A stretch of 64,000 bases of DNA from Kumtagia yinganensis (lineage in GTDB: Bacteria > Pseudomonadota > Alphaproteobacteria > Rhizobiales > Rhizobiaceae): NCBI RefSeq assembly GCF_040081985.1, contig NZ_JBEBMH010000027.1:20179-84178 (forward strand), given 5' to 3'. The translations under genes were made by a program, and so were the position numbers. Below the pieces are notes generated by a model, which was not told the DNA's origin, did not search any database, and saw only the letters and a list, made by a program, of their open reading frames with translations. Positions 8,164-16,841 of the stretch are shown here, piece after piece. How positions within the stretch are numbered: the stretch's first letter is position 1; each line of letters starts with the position of its first letter.

Positions 8164-9207
8164 TCAGTGTACGATGTCGGTCCAGAGCTCGGACGCATCC
8201 GGCTCGGGATCGGTCTGGGCAAAATCCGCCGCGTCGGCGACGATGTCGCGCACCTCCTTGTCGACCGCCTTGAGCTCGTCCTCCGTCGCCCACTTCTTGT
8301 CGATGACGCGCGCCTTGACCTGCTCGATCGGGTCGTGCTCGGAGCGCATCTTCTGCACCTCCTCCTTGGTCCGGTATTTCGCCGGGTCGGACATGGAGTG
8401 GCCGCGATAGCGGTAGGTCAGCATTTCCAGGATGATCGGGCCGTTGCCGGAGCGGCAGTGCTCCAGCGCCATCTCGCCGGCGGATTTCACCGCGCGCACG
8501 TCCATGCCGTCGACCTGGATGCCGGGAATGCGGAAGGAAGCGCCGCGCTGCGAGAAATCCGTCTCGGCGGAAGAACGCGCCACCGAGGTGCCCATCGCGT
8601 AGCGGTTGTTCTCGATGACATAGATGACAGGCAGCTTCCACAGCGACGCCATGTTGAAGCTCTCGTAGACCTGGCCCTGATTGGCGGCGCCGTCGCCGAA
8701 GAAGGTCAGCGACACATTCTTGTTGCCGCGATAACGGTTGGCGAAGGCAAGCCCGGTGCCGAGCGACACCTGGGCGCCGACGATGCCGTGGCCGCCATAA
8801 AAGTTCTTGTCTTTGGAGAACATGTGCATGGAGCCGCCCTTGCCCTTGGACAGGCCGCCCCGCCGTCCGGTCAGTTCGGCCATGACGCCGCGCGGCGAAA
8901 GCTCCATGGCGAGCATATGGCCATGGTCGCGATAGGCGGTGATCATCTGGTCGCCGTCGATCATCGCCAGCTTGAGGCCGGTGACGACGGCCTCCTGGCC
9001 GATATAGAGATGGCAGAAGCCGCCGATGAAACCCATCCCGTAAAGCTGCCCGGCCTTTTCCTCAAAACGCCGGATCAGCAGCATGCCGCGGTAGGCCGCG
9101 AGCTCCTGCTCTTTGCTGAAATCCGCCGGCTTCGGCGTTGTCGGAGTTGGCTGGGACTTCCCGTCCGCCTTCGATTTGGCGGACGATTTCCTGGCGGCCT
9201 GGGCCAT
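8164..9207 (-). CDS. pdhA: Pyruvate dehydrogenase E1 alpha
   Basis: Alpha subunit of the E1 component that decarboxylates pyruvate with thiamine diphosphate. The cofactor motif GDGAANQGQVYESFN (ending in the conserved N of the GDG-X-N signature region) and the phosphorylation-loop-like YRYRGHSMSDP are clear. The start at 9207 (MAQAARK) has AGGGAG seven bases upstream, giving 347 residues; a start 12 codons earlier is possible. It leads the operon pdhA-pdhB-Uma2-pdhC. The 170-bp gap to ftsB should hold its promoter. Confidence 0.97.
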   Translation of the reverse strand: MAQAARKSSAKSKADGKSQPTPTTPKPADFSKEQELAAYRGMLLIRRFEEKAGQLYGMGFIGGFCHLYIGQEAVVTGLKLAMIDGDQMITAYRDHGHMLAMELSPRGVMAELTGRRGGLSKGKGGSMHMFSKDKNFYGGHGIVGAQVSLGTGLAFANRYRGNKNVSLTFFGDGAANQGQVYESFNMASLWKLPVIYVIENNRYAMGTSVARSSAETDFSQRGASFRIPGIQVDGMDVRAVKSAGEMALEHCRSGNGPIILEMLTYRYRGHSMSDPAKYRTKEEVQKMRSEHDPIEQVKARVIDKKWATEDELKAVDKEVRDIVADAADFAQTDPEPDASELWTDIVH

Positions 9208-9377
9208 GCAATCGCTCCCTAGATACTGTCTCTTGTCGGACATGCGGGAGCCCTTGCAGCTCCTACGTTGTTTGAGAGGCTAGCATGCGGAACGGCATTC
9301 GGCCATGCGAAAAAATGCATGGCTGACATGCAGCTAAGCGGTTAAAATCATTGCGGATAAGTAGGGTTAATCAGAAT

Positions 9378-9707
9378 TCAGTTAATCCTGTCGACGGGCG
9401 AGACCATGATCGTTACTTCGTCGGCGTGCGAAAGATTCAGTGCCCGGCGCGCCTGCTCGTCCAGCATGTCCTTGTCGATTGTGCCGTCGTGCAGCATGCG
9501 GACCTTTCTTTCCAGGGCAATGCGCTGGCCGCGAACGTCATCAAGCGCCGCTTGGAGAACGGTGGCGCGGGCACGCAACTGGTCCTTGGAATTGATGCCG
9601 AATTCGCCGTGATAGACATGATAGCCGAAATAGGAAAGCACGGCGACCGACAGCGCCGGCACGATCAGTCGGCCGGTCCTGCGTGGGCGATGCTGGCGTG
9701 TCCACAT
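9378..9707 (-). CDS. ftsB: FtsB/DivIC-family septum formation initiator
   Basis: A 109-residue bitopic membrane protein: basic N-terminus (MWTRQHRPRRTGR), one membrane helix (about residues 15-32), then a coiled coil (about 38-75) and a short C-terminal domain (LDEQARRALNLSHADEVTIM) typical of FtsB/DivIC proteins that join FtsL and FtsQ in the divisome. The ATG at 9707 replaces one eight codons upstream because of family N-termini. Its place between eno and pdhA is conserved in alphaproteobacteria, though here an ABC exporter gene separates it from eno. Confidence 0.88.
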   Translation of the reverse strand: MWTRQHRPRRTGRLIVPALSVAVLSYFGYHVYHGEFGINSKDQLRARATVLQAALDDVRGQRIALERKVRMLHDGTIDKDMLDEQARRALNLSHADEVTIMVSPVDRIN

Positions 9708-10161
9708 GGTATGATTCCCTGACCGCTCCATCTCGCCCGAACTTGCTTAACGGGCGGTTACGCCCGCGGGTCGACCGACGCCGGAAACTGGATGGGGACG
9801 GCTGGCGCAATGCGCGCGACGCCGTCATAGGCCAACTGCGCTTTTTCGCCCTGAAGGGGTTGGCGAAACGACGCGCCTCTTCTATAGGCAGTCCGCTGCG
9901 AATCCCGTTTGGGAGGGTACGAATGACAGAATTTGACATCGCGATGCGAGGCCGCAAGGCCTAGGTCCTCGGCACCGGCCCGGAAGGCTATCGGTCTTTC
10001 CGGAGAAAACGGTGCTCGAAAAACGGACCGGATGCGGCCCGACCGCCACTTGGCTCCGGCCAGCTTCAAATTCACTTCGACCGCTTCAAGGGACGTCTGT
10101 CCCGCGTGGCATTCCGTTTCAGCTTTTTTGGGATCGGGCGCGACTTGCGTCCGGGTAAATC
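9708..10161. other. 454-bp divergent intergenic region, no gene recognised
   Basis: Lies between ftsB (minus) and the ABC exporter (plus). It holds a short perfect hairpin, CGGGCG-GTTA-CGCCCG at 9751-9766, without a T-run. A minus open frame of 105 codons (9758-10075) gives no recognisable domain and looks like random high-GC coding. Promoters for both flanking genes must lie here, but I could not assign convincing -35/-10 boxes. Confidence 0.5.
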
Positions 10162-11964
10162 ATGACTCGTTACCGCATCGATCTGCGCGGCGGTGCTTTC
10201 CGCGGCGTCTTCCGTTTCACCGGCGGCCACTGGTTCCGGCAGCCCCTCCGCTTGGCGACGATCCTGGTCGCCGTGCTGCTCGCCACGCTGGCCGACGTGT
10301 TGACGCCGCTCTACACCGGCCGGCTTGTCGATGCCGTGGCAAGCGGCGCGGCGGCGAACGAAGTCGCGTGGAACGCGGCCGTCGCCGCGTTCGCGATGCT
10401 GCTGGTGCTGGCGCTCGGCGCCATCGTGTTCCGCTACGTCGCGTTCATGGGCATCATCGACCTGACGCTGAAGATGATGGGCGACATCGCCGCCGACGCT
10501 TTCCACCGCGTGCAACGCTTCTCGACCGACTGGCATGCCAATAGCTTCGCCGGCTCGACGGTGCGGAAAGTGACGCGCGGCATGTGGGCGCTCGACCTGT
10601 TGAACGACACGATCCTGGTGGCGCTGTTCCCCTCGCTGGTGATGCTCGTCGGCTCGACCTTGCTGCTCGGCTGGTACTGGCCGGTGATGGGCGCCATCAT
10701 CGCCGTCGGCTCGATCATCTACATCATGCTGACAGTCGCCTTGTCGCTGGGCTACGTTGCCCCGGCAGCCAGCCTCGCCAATAAATGGGACACGAAACTC
10801 GGCGGCGCGCTTGCGGACGCGGTGAGTTGCAACGCCGTAGTCAAGGGTTTCGGCGCCGAGGACCGCGAAGACCATCGGCTCGCGCACATCGTCGGCAAAT
10901 GGCGGCACCGCACGCGCCGCACCTGGGTGCGCGGAACCTTGAACGGCACGGCGCAGGGCGCGACGCTGCTCATCCTGCGCGCAGCGGTGATCGGCTTCGC
11001 GCTCTATCTGTGGTCGGCCGGGCAAGCGAGCGCCGGCGATATCGCCTTCGTGCTCACCTCGTTCTTCGTGCTGCAGGGCTATCTGCGCGACGTCGGCATG
11101 CATGTCCGCAACGTGCAGCGCTCGGTCAACGACATGGAGGAACTGGTCGACATCCAGGCCCAGCCGCTCGGCATCGCCGACCATGCCGGCGCAAAACCGA
11201 TCCGCATCACCAACGGCCGTATCGAATTCGAGAACGTCACCTTCCATTACGGCAACCACCGGCTCCCGCTCTACAAAAATTTTTCCGTGGAGATCGCTGC
11301 CGGCGAGCGCGTTGGGCTGGTCGGGCATTCTGGGTCGGGCAAGACGACCTTCGTCAAGCTGATCCAGCGGCTCTATGACCTGAACCAGGGTGCGATCCTG
11401 ATCGACGGGCAGGACATTGCTGCGGTGACGCAGGCGTCGCTGCGCCAGCAGATTGCGATCGTCCAGCAGGAGCCGATCCTGTTCCACCGCTCGCTGGCGG
11501 AGAACATCGCCTATGCGCGCCCGAGTGCCAGTCAGGCCGAGATCGAGGAAGCGGCAAAACTTGCCAGTGCGCACGACTTCATCATGCGGCTGCCGAAGGG
11601 ATACGGGACGCTGGTCGGCGAGCGAGGCGTAAAGCTGTCGGGCGGCGAGCGTCAGCGTGTCGCCATCGCTCGGGCGTTCCTGGCGGACGCCCCGATCCTG
11701 ATCCTCGACGAGGCGACGTCCAGCCTCGATTCGGAATCGGAGGTGCTGATCCAGCAGGCGATGGAACGGCTGATGGTCGGGCGTACGACGCTGGTCATCG
11801 CCCACCGCCTGTCAACGGTGCGCGCGCTCGACCGGTTGCTTGTCTTCGACAGCGGCCGCATCGCCGAGGAAGGCAGCCACGACGCGCTGATCCGCCGCGA
11901 CAGCGGCATCTATCGCCGGCTGTTCGAACGGCAGGCGCTGGAATTGACCAAAGGCTTGATCTGA
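10162..11964 (+). CDS. ABC exporter half-transporter (fused membrane and ATPase domains)
   Basis: A 600-residue protein of the ABCB/MsbA-like type. The first 340 or so residues form the six-helix transmembrane domain; the rest is the ATPase with Walker A GHSGSGKTT (about residues 387-395), signature LSGGERQRVAIARA, Walker B ILILDEATSS (about 511-520) and H-loop IAHRLST. Such half-transporters act as dimers exporting lipids, drugs or peptides; nothing here fixes the substrate. It is a single-gene unit, convergent with eno and closed by a strong shared hairpin. Confidence 0.93.
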   Translation: MTRYRIDLRGGAFRGVFRFTGGHWFRQPLRLATILVAVLLATLADVLTPLYTGRLVDAVASGAAANEVAWNAAVAAFAMLLVLALGAIVFRYVAFMGIIDLTLKMMGDIAADAFHRVQRFSTDWHANSFAGSTVRKVTRGMWALDLLNDTILVALFPSLVMLVGSTLLLGWYWPVMGAIIAVGSIIYIMLTVALSLGYVAPAASLANKWDTKLGGALADAVSCNAVVKGFGAEDREDHRLAHIVGKWRHRTRRTWVRGTLNGTAQGATLLILRAAVIGFALYLWSAGQASAGDIAFVLTSFFVLQGYLRDVGMHVRNVQRSVNDMEELVDIQAQPLGIADHAGAKPIRITNGRIEFENVTFHYGNHRLPLYKNFSVEIAAGERVGLVGHSGSGKTTFVKLIQRLYDLNQGAILIDGQDIAAVTQASLRQQIAIVQQEPILFHRSLAENIAYARPSASQAEIEEAAKLASAHDFIMRLPKGYGTLVGERGVKLSGGERQRVAIARAFLADAPILILDEATSSLDSESEVLIQQAMERLMVGRTTLVIAHRLSTVRALDRLLVFDSGRIAEEGSHDALIRRDSGIYRRLFERQALELTKGLI

Positions 11965-11971
11965 CAAACGA

Positions 11972-11999
11972 AAGGGGCCGTGCGTGCGCACGGCCCCTT
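11972..11999. terminator. Bidirectional terminator hairpin between ABC exporter and eno
   Basis: AAGGGGCCGTGC, loop GTGC, GCACGGCCCCTT: a perfect 12-bp stem placed between two convergent genes. The T-run is short on the plus side and moderate on the minus side (AAGGGG of the stem base preceded by TTTCG), so it probably serves both. Confidence 0.8.
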
Positions 12000-12021
12000 G
12001 GTTCTATCGCTCGTTTGAGGG

Positions 12022-13296
12022 CTATACCTTCAGGATCGACCTGCCCGCATACTGTGCCTGCTGGCCGAGCTCCTCCTCGATACGGATGAGCTGGTTGTAT
12101 TTCGCCGTACGGTCGGAACGCGCCAGCGAGCCGGTCTTGATCTGCCCGCAATTGGTCGCGACCGCGAGGTCGGCGATGGTCGAATCCTCGGTCTCGCCCG
12201 AGCGGTGCGACATGACGGCGGTGTAGCCCGCCTTGTGCGCGGTCTCGACGGCGTCGAGCGTCTCCGACAGCGAGCCGATCTGGTTGACCTTGACCAGGAT
12301 CGAATTGGCTACGCCCATCTTGATGCCGTCGCGCAGCCGCGCCGTGTTAGTGACGAACAGGTCGTCGCCGACGAGCTGCGTCTTCTTGCCGATCAGGTCG
12401 GTCAGGATCTTCCAGCCTTCCCAGTCGTCCTCCGCCAGGCCGTCCTCGATCGAGATGATCGGATAGTCGGCAGCGAGCTTTGCCAGATATTTCGCCTGGG
12501 TCTTCGGATCGCGCGTCTTGCGCTCGCCTTCATAAACGTAGTTGCCGTCCTTGAAGAATTCGGTGGCGGCGCAATCCAGCGCCAGCGCCACATCCTCGCC
12601 CGGCTTGAAGCCGGCCTTCTCGATCGAACCCATGACGAAATCGAGCGCGGCCTGCGCACTCTTCAAATTCGGGGCGAAGCCGCCCTCGTCGCCGACATTG
12701 GTGTTGTGGCCGGCTTCCTTCAGGCCCTTCTTCAGCGTGTGGAAGATTTCCGAGCCCCAGCGCACGGCGTCGCGGAGCGTCGGCGCGCCGATCGGCATGA
12801 TCATGAATTCCTGAAAATCGATCGGATTGTCGGCATGCGCGCCGCCGTTGATGATGTTCATCATCGGAACGGGCAGCACATGAGCATTGGGTCCGCCGAC
12901 GTAGCGGTAGACCGGCAGACCGGAGCTTTCGGCCGCGGCCTTGGCGACGGCCAGCGACACGCCGAGGATCGCGTTGGCGCCGAGGCGCGACTTATTCGGC
13001 GTACCATCAAGTTCGATCATGATCTTGTCGATGGCAATCTGGTTCTCGGCATCGAGGCCGCCCACCGCCTCGAAAATCTCGCCATTGACGGCCTCGACGG
13101 CGCGCTCGACGCCCTTGCCGAGATAGCGCGAACCGCCGTCGCGCAGTTCGACCGCCTCATGCGCGCCGGTGGAGGCGCCGGATGGCACGGCGGCGCGGCC
13201 CATCGATCCGTCTTCCAGCACGACGTCGACCTCGACTGTCGGGTTGCCGCGGCTGTCGAGAATCTCGCGGCCGATGATGTCGACGATGGCGGTCAT
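12022..13296 (-). CDS. eno: Enolase
   Basis: Glycolytic enzyme interconverting 2-phosphoglycerate and phosphoenolpyruvate. The 424-residue length is standard. Visible landmarks are the N-terminal EILDSRGNPTVEVDV, the mobile-loop SGASTGAHEAVELRDG, the metal-ligand segment SIEDGLAEDDWEGW, GDDLFVTN, and the active-site SHRSGETEDSTIADLAVA followed by IKTGSLARSDRTAKYNQLI. The start at 13296 (MTAIVDIIGREI) matches family N-termini; the frame is open 22 codons further. It is next to the REP-like palindrome on its upstream side. Confidence 0.98.
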   Translation of the reverse strand: MTAIVDIIGREILDSRGNPTVEVDVVLEDGSMGRAAVPSGASTGAHEAVELRDGGSRYLGKGVERAVEAVNGEIFEAVGGLDAENQIAIDKIMIELDGTPNKSRLGANAILGVSLAVAKAAAESSGLPVYRYVGGPNAHVLPVPMMNIINGGAHADNPIDFQEFMIMPIGAPTLRDAVRWGSEIFHTLKKGLKEAGHNTNVGDEGGFAPNLKSAQAALDFVMGSIEKAGFKPGEDVALALDCAATEFFKDGNYVYEGERKTRDPKTQAKYLAKLAADYPIISIEDGLAEDDWEGWKILTDLIGKKTQLVGDDLFVTNTARLRDGIKMGVANSILVKVNQIGSLSETLDAVETAHKAGYTAVMSHRSGETEDSTIADLAVATNCGQIKTGSLARSDRTAKYNQLIRIEEELGQQAQYAGRSILKV

Positions 13297-13374
13297 GAAA
13301 CGCTCCGGATTGGATCGATCGAATTTTCGAGCCCGTCTTAGCCAAAGCACGGCAAAAGGCAATGTGGAACGACC

Positions 13375-13454
13375 GGGGACAGTTTACTTTCTTTCGGCAG
13401 AAAAGCTGCGGCAGTTCAGAATGTGTGCGGGCCGAAAAAAGGTAAACTGTCCCC
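13375..13454. repeat. REP-like palindromic repeat, copy 1
   Basis: Two 24-nt arms in inverted orientation flank a 32-nt loop. The left arm (13375-13398) starts GGGGACAGTTTACTTT and the right arm (13431-13454) is its reverse complement with two mismatches. A second copy lies at 19622-19700. It sits between eno and the oxygenase gene. Palindromes with this kind of core are typical of REP elements mobilised by RAYT transposases; no RAYT gene is in the window. Confidence 0.8.
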
Positions 13455-13460
13455 TGCATC

Positions 13461-14441
13461 TCACGCCGCCGGCTTCACCGTCGCCTGGAATTTCGACATG
13501 AGATATGGCCCCGAAAGCACGGGCTCGTAGCGCGGCCTTTCACCCGAAGCCAAGCAGGACGGGATACAGGCGATTTCCTGGTGCCAGTTGGGTTGATGGA
13601 AGAAGGCGAGCGATTGCCGCCGCGCAGCGCTTCCGTCGGCGTTGACGACGCGATGCAGGGTCGAAACCCAGCGGTCGTTGGTCCAGCGGGCCATGAGGTC
13701 GCCGATGTTGATGACGAAGGCTCCGTCGACGGGAGGCACCTCGCGCCATAGCCCTTCCGGGGTGAATATCTGCAGGCCCGACGAACCGGGCTGAGGCAGA
13801 AGGATGGTCAGGCTGCCGTAATCCGTATGGGCGCCGGCGCGCAGTTGCCCAGGTATTGGCGGCGTGGTCGTCTCGGGATAGTTCAACGCACGCAACGCGC
13901 TGATCGGACGGTCTATGGTCTTGTCGAAGAAAGATTCAGGAAGGTCGAGAGCCACCGCGAAGACGCGCATGATGCGGGCGGCGAGATCCTCCATGGCACG
14001 GTAGTAGGCTTTCCAAGCTTCGACGAAGCCGTCAGGCTTTCGCGGCCAGATGGTGTCGGCGTAGCAGAAGGCAAGCGCCTGCGGGTCGGTGAGGCCTTCC
14101 GGCACGGCGAGCGGGCCGCCGTTGAAACTTTCCTTGAGATCGGGCGGTGTGTCCTCGCCCTTCGATTTTGCCAACGCCTCGGCGCCTGGCCCGAGATAGC
14201 CGTAGGGGTAGCCGGGGAAAGGCGCCCTCACCTGCTCCTTGTCCGCAATGGAAAGGTCGAAGAAGTCGTGCGCCTTCGACCAGACGGTATCGATGGTTGG
14301 GTGAGATACGCCGTGGCCGCTGATCGCCAGGAAACCGGTGGTGCGGCAGATGGCGTCGACCTCCGCGCCCAATGCCTTGCGGTCGGCCAGGCCGGCGGCC
14401 TCGAAACGGGAGAGATCGAAAATGGGAAATGGAGCGGACAT
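13461..14441 (-). CDS. 2-oxoglutarate/Fe(II)-dependent oxygenase, isopenicillin-N-synthase-like
   Basis: A 326-residue protein with the DIOX N-terminal segment (ICRTTGFLAISGHGVS) and the 2OG-Fe(II) core: iron ligands His and Asp in AHTDYGSLT, the distal His in STLHRVVN, and the 2-oxoglutarate-binding Arg/Ser in RRQSLAFF. All catalytic residues are present, so it should be active. The family oxidises small molecules such as amino acids, flavonoids or alkaloids; substrate unknown. GAGGTAAG lies six bases before the ATG. It is a single gene following the REP element. Confidence 0.9.
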   Translation of the reverse strand: MSAPFPIFDLSRFEAAGLADRKALGAEVDAICRTTGFLAISGHGVSHPTIDTVWSKAHDFFDLSIADKEQVRAPFPGYPYGYLGPGAEALAKSKGEDTPPDLKESFNGGPLAVPEGLTDPQALAFCYADTIWPRKPDGFVEAWKAYYRAMEDLAARIMRVFAVALDLPESFFDKTIDRPISALRALNYPETTTPPIPGQLRAGAHTDYGSLTILLPQPGSSGLQIFTPEGLWREVPPVDGAFVINIGDLMARWTNDRWVSTLHRVVNADGSAARRQSLAFFHQPNWHQEIACIPSCLASGERPRYEPVLSGPYLMSKFQATVKPAA

Positions 14442-14527
14442 GTCTTACCTCGGTTTGCAGACGAGGATACTTGATGCCGCGTCAGCGGGGATAGGCCAGC
14501 CGAAATTTGTCGGACGGTCGAAAGAAA

Positions 14528-14551
14528 ACGGCCCCGCTTGCGCGAGGCCGT
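14528..14551 (-). terminator. Rho-independent terminator after the PRC-barrel gene
   Basis: Minus strand: ACGGCCTCGC, loop GCAA, GCGGGGCCGT (10-bp stem with one T-G pair) then TTTTCTTTC. It lies 24 bp past the stop of the PRC-barrel gene and 87 bp upstream of the oxygenase gene. Confidence 0.82.
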
Positions 14552-14575
14552 CCGCCGCATCTCCCTCCGGATCGG

Positions 14576-14941
14576 TCAATGCCAGTAAGGATCGACCTTG
14601 TAATATTCGAAGGCGGCATCGCGCGCCTTCTCTCCGTCGGCGCCGGTCAGGGCGTTGATGGAATCGGCCGGCGCGGCCTTCAACTGATCCTTGGTGAACG
14701 GCACGACATAACCGCCGCGGCTGGGCTCATAGTCCAGAACCGACCATGGAACCGCGTGATACTTCTCGCCCATGCCCAGGAACCCGCCGAAGCCGATGAC
14801 GGCGAACATGATGCCGTTCGACGTCTTGTCGAGCATCACGTCCTCGATCGTGCCGATGCTTTCGCCCGCCGTGTTGTAGACGGAAGTGCCGATGACGCGC
14901 GAAGCGGGAATGGCGTCGGTATGGCCGGTGTAGGTGGTCAT
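14576..14941 (-). CDS. PRC-barrel domain protein
   Basis: A 121-residue protein whose core (IPASRVIGTSVYNTAGESIG and then IEDVMLDKTSNGIMFAVIGF) is the PRC-barrel fold found in the photosynthetic reaction centre H subunit, RimM and many rhizobial stress proteins. No signal peptide. GAGGAGA lies just before the ATG, and the gene ends at a clear terminator, so it is probably a monocistronic unit. Rhizobial genomes carry many of these; they are often stress-induced, but the role here is unknown. Confidence 0.88.
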   Translation of the reverse strand: MTTYTGHTDAIPASRVIGTSVYNTAGESIGTIEDVMLDKTSNGIMFAVIGFGGFLGMGEKYHAVPWSVLDYEPSRGGYVVPFTKDQLKAAPADSINALTGADGEKARDAAFEYYKVDPYWH

Positions 14942-15041
14942 GAAAAATCTCCTCGTGGCTGGAATTGCTGCGAGGAAAATGGCTGGCGGCGGCGAAGGTT
15001 CCGGCCTTGCAGCGCCGCAGGGACAATTTGAGGGATGTCGA

Positions 15042-15875
15042 TCAAAGGCCCTTGGCCACCCGGTCGAAAGCGATCAGCCGCTCGATCAATCCCGGAAGGG
15101 CTTTCAGCGGCACCATGTTCGGCCCGTCCGACGGGGCGTTATCCGGATCCTGGTGGGTCTCGATGAACACGCCGGCGACGCCTACCGCAACGGCGGCGCG
15201 GGCAAGTGTCTCGACGAAACGCCGGTCGCCGCCTGAGGAACCGCCCTGCCCGCCCGGCTGCTGCACCGAATGGGTGGCGTCGAAGATCACCGGCGCGCCG
15301 ATCTCGGCCATGATCGGCAGGGCGCGCATGTCGGAGACCAGCGTGTTGTAACCGAAGGAGGCGCCGCGCTCCGTGACCAGCACGTTTGCGTTGCCCGAAC
15401 CGGTGACCTTGGCGACGACGTTCTTCATGTCCCAGGGGGCGAGGAACTGACCCTTCTTCACGTTGACCACCTTGCCGGTGTTGGCGGCGGCGATCAGCAG
15501 GTCGGTCTGCCGCGACAGGAAGGCCGGTATCTGCAGGATGTCCACATGCGGCGCAACCACGGCGCACTGCTCTTCAGTGTGGACGTCCGTGAGGATGGGC
15601 AGGCCGAACTCCTTGCGCAAATCGTCGAAGACCGGCATCGCAGTTTCCAGCCCGGCGCCGCGCGTGCCCGACAGCGAGGTGCGGTTGGCCTTGTCGTAGC
15701 TGGTCTTGTAGACGAGGCCGATGCCGAGCCCGGCGCAAATCTCCTTAAGCGCGCCCGCCATGTCGAAAGCGTGCTGCCTGCTCTCCAACTGGCACGGCCC
15801 GGCGATGAGCGCGAGCGGCGATGCGTTGTCGAAGGTCACATTGCCGGCGGCGACGATCGGGTTGGGAGCGGTCAT
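15042..15875 (-). CDS. kdsA: 3-deoxy-D-manno-octulosonate 8-phosphate synthase
   Basis: Condenses phosphoenolpyruvate with arabinose 5-phosphate to KDO-8-phosphate for lipopolysaccharide core synthesis. The 277-residue TIM-barrel shows LIAGPCQLESRQHAFDMA, KTSYDKANRTS, GLPILTDVH, the Lys-containing VNVKKGQFLAPWDM, VTERGASFGYNTLV and VIFDATHSVQQPGGQGG. Its start overlaps the stop of the glyoxalase-like gene by 4 bp (ATGA), so the two are translationally coupled. Position between pyrG and eno is conserved in the order. Confidence 0.97.
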   Translation of the reverse strand: MTAPNPIVAAGNVTFDNASPLALIAGPCQLESRQHAFDMAGALKEICAGLGIGLVYKTSYDKANRTSLSGTRGAGLETAMPVFDDLRKEFGLPILTDVHTEEQCAVVAPHVDILQIPAFLSRQTDLLIAAANTGKVVNVKKGQFLAPWDMKNVVAKVTGSGNANVLVTERGASFGYNTLVSDMRALPIMAEIGAPVIFDATHSVQQPGGQGGSSGGDRRFVETLARAAVAVGVAGVFIETHQDPDNAPSDGPNMVPLKALPGLIERLIAFDRVAKGL

Positions 15876-16759
15876 GATTTCTCCTCGAAGATAAAGGCGG
15901 CGCCCTGCCCCGGCGCGGGCGGGACGACAAGCCGGCCCTCTCTTGTCTCGTGGGCGATATCGGCTGCGCGGAGCAACGATCCGACCGCGGCGATGTCCCT
16001 CGCGGAAAAACGGATGGCGCGGGCGCGCAATGCGGCATCGCTGGTCGGCTCGAGCCCGGTGCGGGCGACGAATTCGTCATCGTCTAAAATGTCGAAGAGC
16101 GTGTTGCCGGCCGATATGCGGACGTGCCTGTCGTTTCCGGGTTCGCCGGTGACAGCGCCGGAGGCCGTGCGAATGATGGCGGACAGTTTGGCGGGATCGC
16201 GCGCGGAAAACACGACGCCGGTTATGCCGGTCACGCCATTGGTATGCGCTTGCAAGGCACTGCGATCGATGGTGGGGACGTTCACGCGCTGACAGGTGAA
16301 GAAGAACACATCGGGCGCATGGCTGTCGGCGGCGAAGGCCAGCCGGAATGAGGCTGTGCCGGAGTTGCCGTCCGCATCGGTAAAGCCGCGCGAGAAATCG
16401 AGGATATCGCCGGCCGAGACGCCCTTGCCGACAAACGCTTCGTGATCCGCGCTGGCGTCGTCGGTGCCGAAGACCAGCGCCGAAAACCCTTCATCGCCAA
16501 GGCGCTGGCGATAGGCGGCGTCGCGGGCAACGAAGACGTTGCCGGAACGCGCCGCGTCGCCTGCCCGCCGTTCGTCCGCCACGGCAAGCGGCTCGAGATA
16601 GGTTCCGTCGGCGAAGAAGACGCAGGCGTTCGCTGTTCCGAAGGGATGGATGCCGACCGGCGCGACGGTGAAGCCGAGCGCGAACAGGCGCGCCCGCGCC
16701 GTGTCCAGCGAAGCGGTCGGCAGCACCAGATGGTCGAGCGGGCGCGGTGAGGCGGTCAT
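15872..16759 (-). CDS. Glyoxalase-like (VOC superfamily) protein
   Basis: A 295-residue protein with two VOC modules: an N-terminal glyoxalase-like domain (LDHLVLPTASLDTARARLFA, with His at the metal position) and a second half with NGVTGITGVVFSARDPAKL. This matches the Glyoxalase_3 type. It is annotated from the ATG at 16759 (MTASPRPLDHLV); the open frame extends over 150 codons further but that part is antisense-like to the MBL gene. Coupled to kdsA by a 4-bp overlap. Substrate unknown. Confidence 0.82.
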   Translation of the reverse strand: MTASPRPLDHLVLPTASLDTARARLFALGFTVAPVGIHPFGTANACVFFADGTYLEPLAVADERRAGDAARSGNVFVARDAAYRQRLGDEGFSALVFGTDDASADHEAFVGKGVSAGDILDFSRGFTDADGNSGTASFRLAFAADSHAPDVFFFTCQRVNVPTIDRSALQAHTNGVTGITGVVFSARDPAKLSAIIRTASGAVTGEPGNDRHVRISAGNTLFDILDDDEFVARTGLEPTSDAALRARAIRFSARDIAAVGSLLRAADIAHETREGRLVVPPAPGQGAAFIFEEKS

Positions 16760-16841
16760 GGGGCCGGCATGTGCCTCATTCCGGGTTCTGCCGCAAGGGC
16801 GGCAGAGAATCCCGGGTTCAACGAACAGGCCGACCTGGAGA

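Noticed and set aside
9758..10075. 105-codon minus frame upstream of the ABC exporter
   Set aside because: No recognisable pattern; typical of random open frames at high GC.
10072..11805. Long minus-strand frame opposite the ABC exporter
   Set aside because: Its His/Arg/Asp-rich composition is the mirror of the exporter, which has all ABC motifs.
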